A stretch of 64,000 nucleotides of DNA from Caballeronia ptereochthonis (GCF_001545075.1 NZ_FCOB02000002.1:62001-126000); one strand, 5' to 3'; shown: positions 1 through 8,878, counted from the stretch's first letter. The notes: generated by a model not told the origin, from the letters alone. Numbers and translations are program-made.

Positions 1-833
1 GCCTCATCGGCGATCAGCATGCGGCAACGCTCCGCGGTGCGCAGGGCGGCTTCGGCATCGGTATCGGCGAGAATCAGCGCGAATTCCTCGCCGCCGAAGC
101 GCCCGAGAAAGTGCTGCTCGCCGGCCGCCTCGCCGAGCACGCGCGCGATGCGCTTCAGGCATTCGTCGCCTTGCAGGTGGCCGTAGTAATCGTTGTACGA
201 CTTGAAGAAGTCGATATCGATCATGACGAGGGAAAGCGGCTTGCCCGACGCCTTCGCGGCATCCCACTCGCGCGCCATCACGTCGTCGAAGCGGCGCCGG
301 TTGCCGACGCCCGTCAGGCTGTCGCTGAACGACAGGCGCTCCAGTTCCTTCTGCACCTGCGCGAGCTTTTCCTCGGTGCGCTTGCGTTCGCTGATGTCGA
401 ACATGAAGCCGATGAGCGCCTCCACCTCGCCATTCGCCTTGCGCACGACGTGCACGACATCGCGCAGCCACACGTAGCCGCCGTCGCGCGTGAGGGCGCG
501 GTAATCCGCTTCGTGGTCCGTGCCCGCCTGGGACTGCGAGACGCAGAAGTTGACCACCGCCTCGCGATCGTCGGGATGCATCCGCTCGGCCCAGTCGTTC
601 GCCGTCTTCCACGACGATGGCTCCCAGCCGAGCAGCGCCTCGATCTGCGGGCCGATGTAGGCGAATTCCATCGTCGCCCAGTCGATCTTCCAGGGAATCG
701 CCTTGGTGGATTCGAGCAGCGTCCGGTAGACGGCGTGATCGTCCTCGCCGAATACGCGCCCGGGCGGCGCGAGGGTTTCTTCGTGGCGCAGGAAGGCGGC
801 CTTGAGCGGGCTCTCGGATGGGTCGGAGTTCAT
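1..833 (-). CDS. PAS/GGDEF diguanylate cyclase, C-terminus cut by window edge
   Basis: The 277 visible residues run off the left edge. Residues ~35-150 form a PAS fold with a PAC segment (the stretch around GFMFDISERKRTEEKL is the usual PAC end). A short coiled linker (~150-168) leads into a GGDEF domain beginning DSLTGVGNRRRFDD, with metal-binding MIDIDFFK (~204-211) and an intact GGEEF signature at ~247-251, so cyclic-di-GMP synthesis is likely. The product-inhibition RxxD site expected just before GGEEF is absent (Gly and His occupy the R and D positions). There is no membrane segment, so a cytosolic sensor-cyclase is inferred; the PAS ligand is unknown. The ATG at 831-833 is the first plausible start. 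An EAL domain beyond the edge cannot be excluded. Confidence 0.9.
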   Translation of the reverse strand, partial: MNSDPSESPLKAAFLRHEETLAPPGRVFGEDDHAVYRTLLESTKAIPWKIDWATMEFAYIGPQIEALLGWEPSSWKTANDWAERMHPDDREAVVNFCVSQSQAGTDHEADYRALTRDGGYVWLRDVVHVVRKANGEVEALIGFMFDISERKRTEEKLAQVQKELERLSFSDSLTGVGNRRRFDDVMAREWDAAKASGKPLSLVMIDIDFFKSYNDYYGHLQGDECLKRIARVLGEAAGEQHFLGRFGGEEFALILADTDAEAALRTAERCRMLIADE

Positions 834-1146
834 CGTGTCGGTGGGCTGCGATGCCTGAGTTACGCGTGCGTGTGTTATCGGCAGCGCGCCTGTATTTCTG
901 AAGGACGGCATCGATCAGCGAACGTCGATCCGGATACGGCGTTTCGGACTTTACTGGTGGGAAGCGCAGGCGCATCTGCCTATGCTCGTCGGGTAGCTTC
1001 AACGCTACGCAAGGTGGTCTCGAACTTTCGCCCCGATTCGTTCGGGGCCTTTTTTGTTTCCCTTTTTCGCTTCTATCGGCTGCACCAGCGCTTTCACGTC
1101 AACTGTCTCGAGCATCTCGAACATGTCGATCGAGACCGGGCGAAGG
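834..1146. other. Gene-free stretch with hairpins; possible small RNA
   Basis: I see no convincing reading frame here. It holds a short stem GTAGC...GCTAC near 987-1002 and a strong terminator hairpin at 1030-1048 followed by a T-run on the + strand. No + strand gene precedes that terminator, so a short + strand transcript (sRNA) is possible. The left part should carry the promoter of the leftward cyclase gene. Confidence 0.35.
1030..1056 (+). terminator. Rho-independent terminator
   Basis: Stem GCCCCGA (1030-1036) pairs with TCGGGGC (1042-1048) around a 5-base loop and is followed by a run of T. The orientation fits a + strand transcript, although no + strand gene is recognised upstream. 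On the - strand it lies downstream of the SET-domain gene but lacks a T-run in that direction. Confidence 0.6.
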
Positions 1147-1590
1147 CTAGCGTCGCCCCGAAAGCATCGTTCCGCGGCAACCCGCCGCGAGACATCGGCA
1201 TGCATAGAGCCGCTTGATCGCGGCGGTGCGCCGGCCATCGACCGTCAGCCGATAATCGATGAACAGCTCCTGCCCCGTCTCGATCGGCCGGATCGCGCGA
1301 ATGAACACGCGTTCGCCGTCCTGTTCCGCCTCGCAATTCGGCGCGCAGCTGTGATTGAGCCAGCGCGCGGAGTTGCCGCCGCGCGCGCCGTCGATCACGC
1401 TGCCATCGTCGAGGCCGAAGAGGAACGTGTGGCCGTCCTCCGCGGCGGAACGTGCGTGGACGCGCTGCGCCTCCTTCCACGACAGACGCAAGCCTTTGTA
1501 TTCGAGCAGCAGCGTACCCGGGAGAAGATCGGCGAGGGCGAAGACGCCCCGGCCGTGAACGGGCGATGTCCGAACAGTGATTCGACGCAT
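1147..1590 (-). CDS. SET-domain protein (lysine methyltransferase family)
   Basis: 147 residues, essentially one SET domain. The cofactor-binding start is HGRGVFA (12-18), the core motif NHSCAPNC is at 79-86 and the catalytic tyrosine region is ELFIDY (108-113). A short post-SET Cys cluster (C131, C133, C138) ends the protein. The family transfers methyl from S-adenosylmethionine to protein lysines in eukaryotes. Bacterial members are small, stand-alone proteins with mostly unknown targets. The ATG at 1590 follows directly on the SET fold, so the start is firm. The + strand gene at 1682 is divergent. Family confidence is high, substrate unknown. Confidence 0.85.
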   Translation of the reverse strand: MRRITVRTSPVHGRGVFALADLLPGTLLLEYKGLRLSWKEAQRVHARSAAEDGHTFLFGLDDGSVIDGARGGNSARWLNHSCAPNCEAEQDGERVFIRAIRPIETGQELFIDYRLTVDGRRTAAIKRLYACRCLAAGCRGTMLSGRR

Positions 1591-1681
1591 GGTATGGCGG
1601 TTCGCAGTGAAGAGAATGAGTATTTGAGGGAAGCGGCCGGCATCGCTATGATGTGACCGTCATAAATCGCTGTCATCCCCA

Positions 1682-1885
1682 ATGTCCGCAGTTTCTCCCC
1701 GCAGGAGCAGAAAGCGCAAGCCGCCACGCGGCACGCTCGCGCGATATCGCAATCGGATCGTCGAAGTACTGGGGGAGGCGCGCGGTCAGCGCGTGATGAT
1801 ACGGTCCATTCATGACGATGGCGTGGAGCGGCGCACCGCGGTGAAGTGGGCCAATCTCGTGCCCCTGGAGACGGCGCTCTTCTAG
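1682..1885 (+). CDS. Small basic hypothetical protein
   Basis: 67 residues with a basic N-terminus (SPRRSRKRKPPRG) followed by a compact part with alternating hydrophobic residues, like a small beta-barrel (RNRIVEVLGEARGQRVMIRSI). I do not recognise the family. It is divergent from the SET gene with a ~90 bp shared promoter region, and convergent with the next gene, whose stop lies 10 bp away. Codon use is like that of its neighbours. A small nucleic-acid-binding role is possible from the charge, but this is inference. Confidence 0.5.
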   Translation: MSAVSPRRSRKRKPPRGTLARYRNRIVEVLGEARGQRVMIRSIHDDGVERRTAVKWANLVPLETALF

Positions 1886-1894
1886 CCGGGCCGC

Positions 1895-2185
1895 TCACGG
1901 CGACGCCTCGTCGTGCACCAACCCTCGCGCCTGTTCGAGCAGCGCGGCGGCGGCGAGAAACTCCTTGCGGCCTGCCATCGTGAGCGCGGCGATCGCCGTG
2001 TCCTCGAAGAGTTCGTCGTTGGAGATGACCGGCACGCCCGATTCGCCGATGCGTCCTCGCAGCAGTCGAAAGAACGCCAACATCTCGAAGGCCTGCGCGC
2101 GCTGCTCCTGCGTCACGCCGGAGGCGACCAGCTCGGCCGCACCGGTCAACTGGGCAATCGCCTGCTCATAGTCTGATCGTTCCAT
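1895..2185 (-). CDS. Conserved-looking hypothetical protein (96 aa)
   Basis: The protein begins MERSDYEQAIAQLTGAAEL and is predicted to be almost entirely helical and acidic, with no signal peptide or membrane segment. I chose the ATG at 2183-2185 because the open frame upstream of it has non-coding composition. It is divergent from the FAD-linked oxidase at 2287, with only ~100 bp between them. Function is not recognised. Confidence 0.6.
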   Translation of the reverse strand: MERSDYEQAIAQLTGAAELVASGVTQEQRAQAFEMLAFFRLLRGRIGESGVPVISNDELFEDTAIAALTMAGRKEFLAAAALLEQARGLVHDEASP

Positions 2186-2286
2186 CGCCGTCCCCGAATG
2201 CGTCGTAAACCAGATCGATAATTCTCGCGCGTTTTGGTTCAAACTATCGCATCTCAACTCGACTCGAAAGACAACGGAGACGACGC

Positions 2287-3675
2287 ATGGCGGCAAGCGA
2301 AGCGGTAATGGCATTGCGTGAAGCGCTCGGCGCGCAGGTCGTGGCCCTGCCGGACGAATTCGGCGACAGGCGCGTCGCGGACTGGAGCGGCGTGCCCGGC
2401 GCGACGCCGCTCGCGATCATCCGTCCGCGCACGACGGAGGAAGTCGCGGAGGCGCTCGCGATCTGCTCGAAGCATAAACAGCCGGTCGTCACCCAGGGCG
2501 GTCTTACGGGGCTCGTCGGCGGCGCGAATCTGCTCGGCGGCGAAGTGGCGCTGAGTCTCGAGCGGATGAACCGCATCGTCGAAATCGACGAAGTCTCCGC
2601 GACCATGACCGTCGAAGCCGGCACGCCGCTGCAGGTCGTTCAGGAAGCGGCGAGCGAGGCGGGCTTCTACTTTCCGCTCGATCTCGGCGCGCGCGGCAGT
2701 TGCTCCATCGGCGGCAATCTCGCGACCAACGCGGGCGGCAATCGCGTCATCAAGTACGGGATGATGCGCGATCAGGTGCTCGGCGTCGAAGCGGTCCTGG
2801 CGAGCGGCGAGGTCGTCGGCGGCCTGAGCAAGATGATCAAGAACAACAGCGGCTATGACTTGCGGCACCTGCTGATCGGGAGCGAAGGCACGCTCGCGGT
2901 CATCACGCGCGTCGTGCTGCGGCTGCGCCCGAAGCCCACGGCAACCGCTACCGCATGGTGCGGCCTGCCGGATTTCGCCGCCGTCACCACGCTGCTCACG
3001 CGCGCGCAGGCGAGTCTCGCGCCGGGCGTGTCGGCGTTCGAGGTGATGTGGGCGGGCTATCACGATACCGTCATCGCCAATCTGAAGAACCTGCGGGCGC
3101 CGCTCGCCGAACCGCATCCGTTCTACGTGCTGCTGGAGAGCGTCGGCACCGATCCCGCGCGGCACGGCGAAGCGTTCGAGGAATTTCTCGGCGGCATGCT
3201 CGAAGCGGGCATCGTGAGCGATGCGGCGATCGCGTCCTCGGAAGCGCACGCACGCGATTTCTGGGCGATCCGCGACGCGCCCGGCGAATACGAGCGCTTC
3301 ATCCCGAACTACGCGGCGTACGACGTGAGCTTTTCCATCGCGCAGGTCGGCGACGCGGCGGCGCAATGCGAGGCGCGTCTGCGCGCGCGCTGGCCCGAGG
3401 CGATCGTGATGACCTACGGGCATCTCGGCGACGGCAACATTCACATCGTCGTGGACATACCCGGCCGGGGCAAGCAGGATCACGACGACGTCGACCGCGT
3501 CGTCTATGACGTCACGCGCGAGTTCGAAGGATCGATTTCGGCGGAGCACGGCATCGGCGTGAAGAAGCGCGACTATCTCCATCTCGCGCGGCGCGAGGCC
3601 GATATCGCATCGATGCGCGCGATCAAGGCGGCGCTCGATCCGAACGGCCTGCTCAATCCGGGCAAGGTGTTCTAG
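2287..3675 (+). CDS. FAD-linked 2-hydroxyacid dehydrogenase (GlcD/D2HGDH family)
   Basis: 462 residues with the two parts of the VAO/GlcD fold. The N-terminal PCMH FAD-binding domain (PLAIIRPRTTEEVAEAL, then QGGLTGLVGGAN and the Gly-rich GARGSCSIGGNLATNAGGNR) is followed by the C-terminal FAD-oxidase domain with GHLGDGNIHIVV and EHGIGVKK. It ends in the family hallmark LDPNGLLNPGKVF. Members oxidise D-lactate, glycolate or D-2-hydroxyglutarate and pass electrons to a quinone or cytochrome. The substrate is not readable from sequence. The length is typical and the ATG is preceded by a GGAGACG-type ribosome site. Its stop codon overlaps that of the convergent transporter. Confidence 0.88.
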   Translation: MAASEAVMALREALGAQVVALPDEFGDRRVADWSGVPGATPLAIIRPRTTEEVAEALAICSKHKQPVVTQGGLTGLVGGANLLGGEVALSLERMNRIVEIDEVSATMTVEAGTPLQVVQEAASEAGFYFPLDLGARGSCSIGGNLATNAGGNRVIKYGMMRDQVLGVEAVLASGEVVGGLSKMIKNNSGYDLRHLLIGSEGTLAVITRVVLRLRPKPTATATAWCGLPDFAAVTTLLTRAQASLAPGVSAFEVMWAGYHDTVIANLKNLRAPLAEPHPFYVLLESVGTDPARHGEAFEEFLGGMLEAGIVSDAAIASSEAHARDFWAIRDAPGEYERFIPNYAAYDVSFSIAQVGDAAAQCEARLRARWPEAIVMTYGHLGDGNIHIVVDIPGRGKQDHDDVDRVVYDVTREFEGSISAEHGIGVKKRDYLHLARREADIASMRAIKAALDPNGLLNPGKVF

Positions 3676-4748
3676 CCGGGCTTGTGCGGGTGCCGGTGAT
3701 GAATGTCGGGAAAGTGCGCGTGCGAATGCGTGATCGGAAGATGCACGTGCGGATGCGTATGCGGCTCGTCGCCGGAATACGGGAAGGCATGCTCGTGTCG
3801 ATGATGTTCGTCGTGCGTATGCCGATGCGTATGTTCCAGCCGCTCGTGCGTGTGCTCATGCTCGTGCCGCTCGCGCACGTGCAGCCAGACGCCCAGCGCC
3901 ATGAGCCCGGCGGCGATCCAGAACGCGGCGCCCGGCGCGCGCGGCCACATCGCGAGCGATAGCGCCACGCCGAACACCGGCGCGACGGAGAAGTACGCCC
4001 CCGTGCGTGCCGTTCCCAGATGACGCAGCGCGATCACGAAGAGCACGAGGCTCACGCCGTAGCCGCCGAAGCCGGTCGTCATCGCGGCGATGATGTCTTG
4101 CGGCGCCGGCAGATGCGCGCCCATCGCGAGCGCGATGCCGAGGTTCGTCGCGCCCGCGGCGAGACCTTTCGCGCAGGCGATCACGGTCGCGTCGGCGGTC
4201 GAGATCCTGCGCGTCAGATTGTTGTCGATGGCCCAGCAGGCGCACGCGAGGACGATCAGAAGCGCGCCGCCCGACACGCCGCTTCCGGCGGTCGAATCCG
4301 TTGGCCATGAAAGCACCACGCCGCCCGCGACGATCGCCGCCATGCCGAGCAACACCTGCCGGTCGACGTTCTCGCGGAACACGATCCACGCAATGGCGGC
4401 GGTCAGCACGCCTTCGAGGTTGAGCAGCAGCGAACTCGTCGCGGCGGGCGTGCTCGCCAGTCCGAGCATCAGCAATGCCGGCCCCGCCACGCCGCCCGCC
4501 ACGATGGCGCCCGCGAGCCAGGGAAGCTCGGGCATGCGCAGCCCGCTGCCGTCGGCCGCGCTTGCGGCGCGCGCGAGCCTGCGGCACACGATGACCGCGC
4601 CCAATCCGATGCCGCTGCCGAGATAGAACAGACCCGCCACCATGAACGGCGGCATGGCGCCGAGCAGGGCTTTCGCGATCGGCGTCGTCGCGCCGAACAG
4701 GGCGGCGGCGGACAGGGCGATGAGGATCGCGGTGAGTCGGCTGTGCAT
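3672..4748 (-). CDS. EamA/DMT-family transporter with His-rich C-terminal tail
   Basis: 358 residues. About ten hydrophobic segments fill residues 5-290 in the two-EamA-repeat pattern (start LTAILIALSAAALFGATTPIAKALL). An extra ~69-residue cytosolic tail follows (290-358), with 24 histidines arranged as HEHEHTH, HTHRHTH and similar runs. Ordinary DMT exporters end soon after the tenth helix. The tail resembles the metal-binding loops of Zn/Ni/Co carriers, so a divalent-metal sensing or transport role is inferred. The membrane part itself gives no substrate. It is convergent with the FAD oxidase; the two TAG stops share the palindrome CTAG. Confidence 0.85.
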   Translation of the reverse strand: MHSRLTAILIALSAAALFGATTPIAKALLGAMPPFMVAGLFYLGSGIGLGAVIVCRRLARAASAADGSGLRMPELPWLAGAIVAGGVAGPALLMLGLASTPAATSSLLLNLEGVLTAAIAWIVFRENVDRQVLLGMAAIVAGGVVLSWPTDSTAGSGVSGGALLIVLACACWAIDNNLTRRISTADATVIACAKGLAAGATNLGIALAMGAHLPAPQDIIAAMTTGFGGYGVSLVLFVIALRHLGTARTGAYFSVAPVFGVALSLAMWPRAPGAAFWIAAGLMALGVWLHVRERHEHEHTHERLEHTHRHTHDEHHRHEHAFPYSGDEPHTHPHVHLPITHSHAHFPDIHHRHPHKPG

Positions 4749-4905
4749 GGAGAGTTCGTCGAATGCGTGTCGACGTCACAGTTTACGCGACGAATCGGAT
4801 CGCCTTCATCTCCTGACGGTTTCGGACCCGACGCACGCTCATTCTTCGCTCATTCTCGCATCGCAGAATGCCTCCATCGACAAACCTGCAAGAGGAGACG
4901 GAAAA

Positions 4906-5196
4906 ATGAAAGCAATCAGACATATTGTGCTGGCCGCCAAATTGAGCCTCGGCCTGGTGACGGCCGCTCAGGCGCACCCGTTCATCGGCGTGGGCATTCT
5001 CGGCGGTCCCGTGTTTCCGGTCGCATCCAGCGCGCAGAGCGCGCCGCCGCTGCCGGTCTATGCGCGCGCGACGGATTCCGGCCCAGCGCCGCTGCCGCCC
5101 GAAGCGCCGCCGGTGGCGTACGCGCAGCCCGCCATCGGCAATATCGCGGCGATCATGGGGCGGGCGAATGCGGCGAGTATCCGGAGCGGCGTGTGA
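4906..5196 (+). CDS. Small secreted Pro/Ala-rich hypothetical protein
   Basis: 96 residues. Residues 1-21 are a Sec signal peptide (MKAIRHIVLAAKLSLGLVTAAQA, cleavage after AQA). The mature part is rich in Pro, Ala and Gly with no recognisable domain (APLPPEAPPVAYAQP). AGAGGAGAC lies 8 bases upstream of the ATG. It is divergent from the His-tailed transporter, with ~157 bp of shared promoter region. Periplasmic location is likely, function unknown. Confidence 0.65.
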   Translation: MKAIRHIVLAAKLSLGLVTAAQAHPFIGVGILGGPVFPVASSAQSAPPLPVYARATDSGPAPLPPEAPPVAYAQPAIGNIAAIMGRANAASIRSGV

Positions 5197-5341
5197 TGGT
5201 CAACCGTGCGCTTCTCCGTCGGGGCATGGTCGCCGCGCATCGTTAGGCAATCGCATTCACATGCAGGTTAGAAATGTTCGTTTGTCCGACATCGCGCGGC
5301 GCGCTAGGCTGAATGGCTCGAAGTCAAAAAACCGCAATCAA

Positions 5342-5680
5342 ATGACTGAAACCATCGACTACGCAGCCATTGCCGATGCAGCGCGCGACGGCTACATGAA
5401 CCGCGTCATCTCGAGCGTGAACGACCACGTTGTCCACATCAGCGTGATGGACGCGCCTTACCGATGGCACTTTCATCCGGACTCCGACGAGACGTTCGTG
5501 GCTGTCGAAGGCACGCTCGTCATCGAATTCGCGGATGGCGCCGTCGAATTGCGCGCCGGCCAACTGCTGACCGTCCCCGCGGGCAAGCCGCATTGCACGC
5601 GGCCGGGCGGCGCGCGATCGGTCAATCTGACCGTCGAGAAGAAGGACGCGGCAACGGTGTTCTGCGACGCACCGCATTAA
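5342..5680 (+). CDS. Small cupin-domain protein
   Basis: 112 residues forming a single cupin barrel. Motif 1 is WHFHPDSDETFVAVEG (His ligands within WHFHP, Glu in DETF) and motif 2 is LTVPAGKPHCTRP, with its His ligand. A mononuclear metal site is therefore intact. Small cupins of this type serve as mannose-6-phosphate-isomerase-like proteins, dioxygenases or sensors; this one cannot be placed further. Its TAA overlaps the stop of the convergent LysR gene. Confidence 0.8.
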   Translation: MTETIDYAAIADAARDGYMNRVISSVNDHVVHISVMDAPYRWHFHPDSDETFVAVEGTLVIEFADGAVELRAGQLLTVPAGKPHCTRPGGARSVNLTVEKKDAATVFCDAPH

Positions 5681-6579
5681 TGCGCGGCACGCGCTTCCAG
5701 ATGTTCGACCAAGCGGCGGGCCGCCGGCTGCAACCCGGCGAAATCCCTGAAACAGATGACGAAGCGTCGTTCCGCAAACGGGTCCGAGAGCGGTATCGCC
5801 TCGATGCCGAGCGCCTGCCGATACGTTCCCGCCACTTCCAGCGGCACGACGCTGATCCCCAGGCCCGCCGCGACGACGCGAAACGCGGCGTCGAAGCTCG
5901 ATACGATCACGCGATACGACATCGTCTTGCCGGCCTGCGCCGCTGCGCGCTGCAACATCGTATGAACCGCCGTGGCGGGCGGCAAGCCGACGTGCTCGAA
6001 GTCGAGCGTCTCTTCGAAGCTCACCGAGCGCCGCCGCGCGAACGGATGATCGGCGGGCACGGCGAGCGCGAGCCGGTCGCGCCGGTAAGCGCGGTGCTGC
6101 AAGCCGCGCAGATCGACGCTGTCCCAGCACACGCCGACAGACGCCGCGCCGTCGCGCAGTTGACGCACGAGGTCGTGCGATAGCCGCTCTTCCACATCGA
6201 CCCTGATGTTCTTGTTGGCGGGTTCGCGCATGAACGACGCGATATCGTCGAGCAGCGCTTCCGCAATCGCCGATGCCGACGCGCATATGCTGACGCGTCC
6301 CATCAGGCCACCGCCGAATGCCACGACATCGTGCGCGATGCGCTCCATCGTGAAGAGCACGCTGCGCGCATGTTCGAGCAGCGCCACGCCCGCGGCCGTC
6401 GGCTCCACGCCGCGCCGCGAGCGCGACAGCAGCGGCACGCCGAGCGACGTCTCCAGCTGCGCGATGCGTTTGCTGATCGCCGAAGGCTCGATGTGCGACT
6501 CCTGCGCCGCGCGCGCGATGTTCTGGTGCTCGCAGACCGTCACGAAGAGACGCAAGGTTTTCAGGTCGATATCGCGCAT
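5677..6579 (-). CDS. LysR-family transcriptional regulator
   Basis: 300 residues from the ATG at 6577-6579 (MRDIDLKTLRLFVTVCE). The helix-turn-helix is in residues ~5-65 (AAQESHIEPSAISKRIAQLETSLGVPLLSRSRRGVEPT), and the periplasmic-binding-type effector domain occupies ~90-300. In-frame starts 8 and 17 codons upstream are possible, but the chosen one matches the usual distance to the HTH. It is divergent from the HMG-CoA-lyase/CoA-transferase/MFS operon at 6704, so it most likely controls that operon with a pathway intermediate as co-inducer. Confidence 0.9.
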   Translation of the reverse strand: MRDIDLKTLRLFVTVCEHQNIARAAQESHIEPSAISKRIAQLETSLGVPLLSRSRRGVEPTAAGVALLEHARSVLFTMERIAHDVVAFGGGLMGRVSICASASAIAEALLDDIASFMREPANKNIRVDVEERLSHDLVRQLRDGAASVGVCWDSVDLRGLQHRAYRRDRLALAVPADHPFARRRSVSFEETLDFEHVGLPPATAVHTMLQRAAAQAGKTMSYRVIVSSFDAAFRVVAAGLGISVVPLEVAGTYRQALGIEAIPLSDPFAERRFVICFRDFAGLQPAARRLVEHLEARAAH

Positions 6580-6703
6580 GGTGGTTCGTGATTCATCTGA
6601 CATTCCAAACGGGAAGCACTGGGGTGCCAAAATACCGCTTTCAGGGCGTTTGCGGAATCTCTAAAGTCGAGACCATACACAGAAAAGACACGGAGACAAA
6701 GCC

Positions 6704-7645
6704 ATGCCCGCGTTCCCCCAGAAGGCCGTGATCCGCGAGGTCGGCCTGCGCGACGGCTTGCAGAGCATCCGCAGCATCGTGCCGACCGAGCGCAAGATCG
6801 AATGGATCAGCGGTGCCTACGCCGCGGGACAACGCGAAATCGAGGTCGGCTCGTTCGTGCCCGCGCGCCTGTTGCCGCAACTCGCCGATACGGCCGAACT
6901 CGTCGCGCATGCGAGGACGCTGCCCGGCCTTTTCGTGTCCGCGCTCGTGCCGAATCTCAAAGGCGCGGAACGGGCCATCGAGACGCGCGCCGACCTGATG
7001 CTCGTGCCGCTTTCCGCGAGCCGCGCCCACAGCCTGGCGAATCTGCGCAAGACGCCGGAAGAAGTCGTGGCGGACGTGGCACGCATGCGCGCCGCGCGCG
7101 ATGCGGCGGGCGCAACGACGCTGATCGAAGGCGGCATCGGCACGGCGTTCGGCTGCACGATTCAGGGCCGCGTCGCTCAGGCCGATGTGCTGCGCTACAT
7201 GCAGGCGCTGCTCGATGCGGGCGCGGACCGCGTGAGCATCGCCGATACGGTTGGGTATGCCGGTCCCGCCGCCGTGCGCGATCTCTTCGAGAAAGCGCGC
7301 CACATCGCGGGCGAGCGCTTCTGGTGCGGCCACTTTCACGATACGCGCGGCCTCGCGCTCGCCAACGTCTACGCCGCGCTCGAGACCGGCGTGGCGCGCT
7401 TCGATGCGACGCTCGCGGGCATCGGCGGCTGTCCGCATGCGCCGGGTGCGAGCGGCAATGCATCGAGCGAGGATCTGGCTTTCATGCTCGCCGGCATGGG
7501 CGTCGAAACGGGCATCGACGTGCGCGCGCTCCTGACGCTGCGCGCGAAGCTCGCGCACTGGCTCGACGGTGAGACGCTGCACGGCGCACTCGCGCTCGCG
7601 GGCTTGCCCGTCACATACGAAAACGATGCTGCAATTGAAGCCTGA
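6704..7645 (+). CDS. Hydroxymethylglutaryl-CoA lyase family enzyme
   Basis: 313 residues, the full HMGL-like TIM barrel. The active-site arginine and metal aspartate lie in REVGLRDGLQ (11-20), the metal histidines in HFHD (210-213) and the signature cysteine loop is GGCPHAPGASGN (241-252; the usual motif has Tyr where this has His). The reaction splits HMG-CoA, or a close analogue such as citramalyl-like acyl-CoA, into acetyl-CoA and a keto acid. A family III CoA-transferase follows directly, so the substrate is probably made by CoA transfer rather than by leucine breakdown. It is first in a three-gene operon opposite a LysR gene, with GGAG 9 bp upstream of the ATG. Confidence 0.88.
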   Translation: MPAFPQKAVIREVGLRDGLQSIRSIVPTERKIEWISGAYAAGQREIEVGSFVPARLLPQLADTAELVAHARTLPGLFVSALVPNLKGAERAIETRADLMLVPLSASRAHSLANLRKTPEEVVADVARMRAARDAAGATTLIEGGIGTAFGCTIQGRVAQADVLRYMQALLDAGADRVSIADTVGYAGPAAVRDLFEKARHIAGERFWCGHFHDTRGLALANVYAALETGVARFDATLAGIGGCPHAPGASGNASSEDLAFMLAGMGVETGIDVRALLTLRAKLAHWLDGETLHGALALAGLPVTYENDAAIEA

Positions 7646-7652
7646 GGACGAC

Positions 7653-8801
7653 ATGAATCATTCAACCCTGCCGCTGGAAGGCGTTCGCGTGATCGAGTTC
7701 ACGCACATGGTGATGGGCCCGACCTGCGGCATGATCCTCGCGGATCTCGGCGCGGAGGTCATCAAGATCGAACCGCCCGGCGGCGACAAGACGCGCAACC
7801 TGCCGGGGCTCGGCATCGGATTCTTTCGCTCGTTCAATCGCAACAAGAAGAGCGTCGTGCTGGACATCAATACGGAGGAGGGCCGCGAAGCCGCGCTCGA
7901 GCTGATCGGCGAGTGCGACGTGCTGCTCGAAAACTTCCGTCCCGGCTTGATGACGAAGCTCGGCCTCGGCTACGAGACGCTGTCGAAGACGCATCCGCGG
8001 CTCATCTATGTCTCGCACAAGGGCTTCCTGCCGGGGCCGTACGAGAAGCGTCTCGCACTCGACGAAGTCGTGCAGATGATGGGCGGCCTCGCCTACATGA
8101 CCGGTCCGGCGGGCAGGCCGCTGCGCGCGGGGACGTCGGTGAACGACATCATGGGCGGCATGTTCGGGGCCATCGGCGTGCTCGCCGCGTTGCGCGAGCG
8201 CGATCTCACCGGACGCGGCCAGGAAGTGCAGAGCGCGCTCTTCGAGAACTGCGTGTTCCTTTCCGCACAGCACATGCAGCAATACGCAATGACGCGCGAA
8301 GCGCCGCCGCCGATGCCTTCGCGCGTGTCGGCGTGGAGCGTGTACGACGTGTTCACGCTGGCCGAAGGCGAGCAGTTGTTCATCGGCGCGGTGAGCGACA
8401 AACAGTTCGTCACGCTGTGCGATGTGCTCGGGCGTCCTGATCTTGCGCGCGAACCGGAGCTCGCGACCAATGCGATGCGCGTCGCCGTGCGGCCGCATCT
8501 GCTGCAACGGCTCGGCGAGATTCTTGCGCATCATCGCGCGGACGAGCTTGCGCCAAAACTCGAAGCGGCGGGCATTCCATACGCGCCGATCGTGCGCCCC
8601 GAGCAGCTGCTCGACGATCCGCATCTGAAAGCGAGTGGCGGCCTCGTGCCGATGCAGACGGACGACGGCGGCACCACGGACGTCGTGCTGCTTCCGCTCA
8701 CGATGGGCGGGCGGCGTCCCGGCGTGCGGCAGCCGCTCGCGCGCGTGGGCGAGCATACGGACGAAGTGCTGGGACGCCTGAAAAGGAACATCGCCGCATA
8801 G
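7653..8801 (+). CDS. Family III CoA-transferase (CaiB/BaiF)
   Basis: 382 residues from ATG 7653. The N-terminal signature LEGVRVIEFTHMVMGPTCGMILADLGAEVIKIE is classic for the family, as is NKKSVVLDINTEEGREAALELI. The aspartate that carries the acyl group should lie in the block around LAYMTGPAGRPLRAGTSVNDIMGGMFG. Members move CoA between carboxylic acids without thioester carriers. Only 7 bp separate it from the lyase gene, so they are cotranscribed: the transferase activates the acid, the lyase cleaves it. Donor and acceptor cannot be read from sequence. Confidence 0.88.
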   Translation: MNHSTLPLEGVRVIEFTHMVMGPTCGMILADLGAEVIKIEPPGGDKTRNLPGLGIGFFRSFNRNKKSVVLDINTEEGREAALELIGECDVLLENFRPGLMTKLGLGYETLSKTHPRLIYVSHKGFLPGPYEKRLALDEVVQMMGGLAYMTGPAGRPLRAGTSVNDIMGGMFGAIGVLAALRERDLTGRGQEVQSALFENCVFLSAQHMQQYAMTREAPPPMPSRVSAWSVYDVFTLAEGEQLFIGAVSDKQFVTLCDVLGRPDLAREPELATNAMRVAVRPHLLQRLGEILAHHRADELAPKLEAAGIPYAPIVRPEQLLDDPHLKASGGLVPMQTDDGGTTDVVLLPLTMGGRRPGVRQPLARVGEHTDEVLGRLKRNIAA

Positions 8802-8878
8802 CGTGCGAATAAAAGCCGCGACAGGCATATCCATGACAAAAGTGCCGTCGCACGAGTCGCATCACAGGAGACAAAGCA

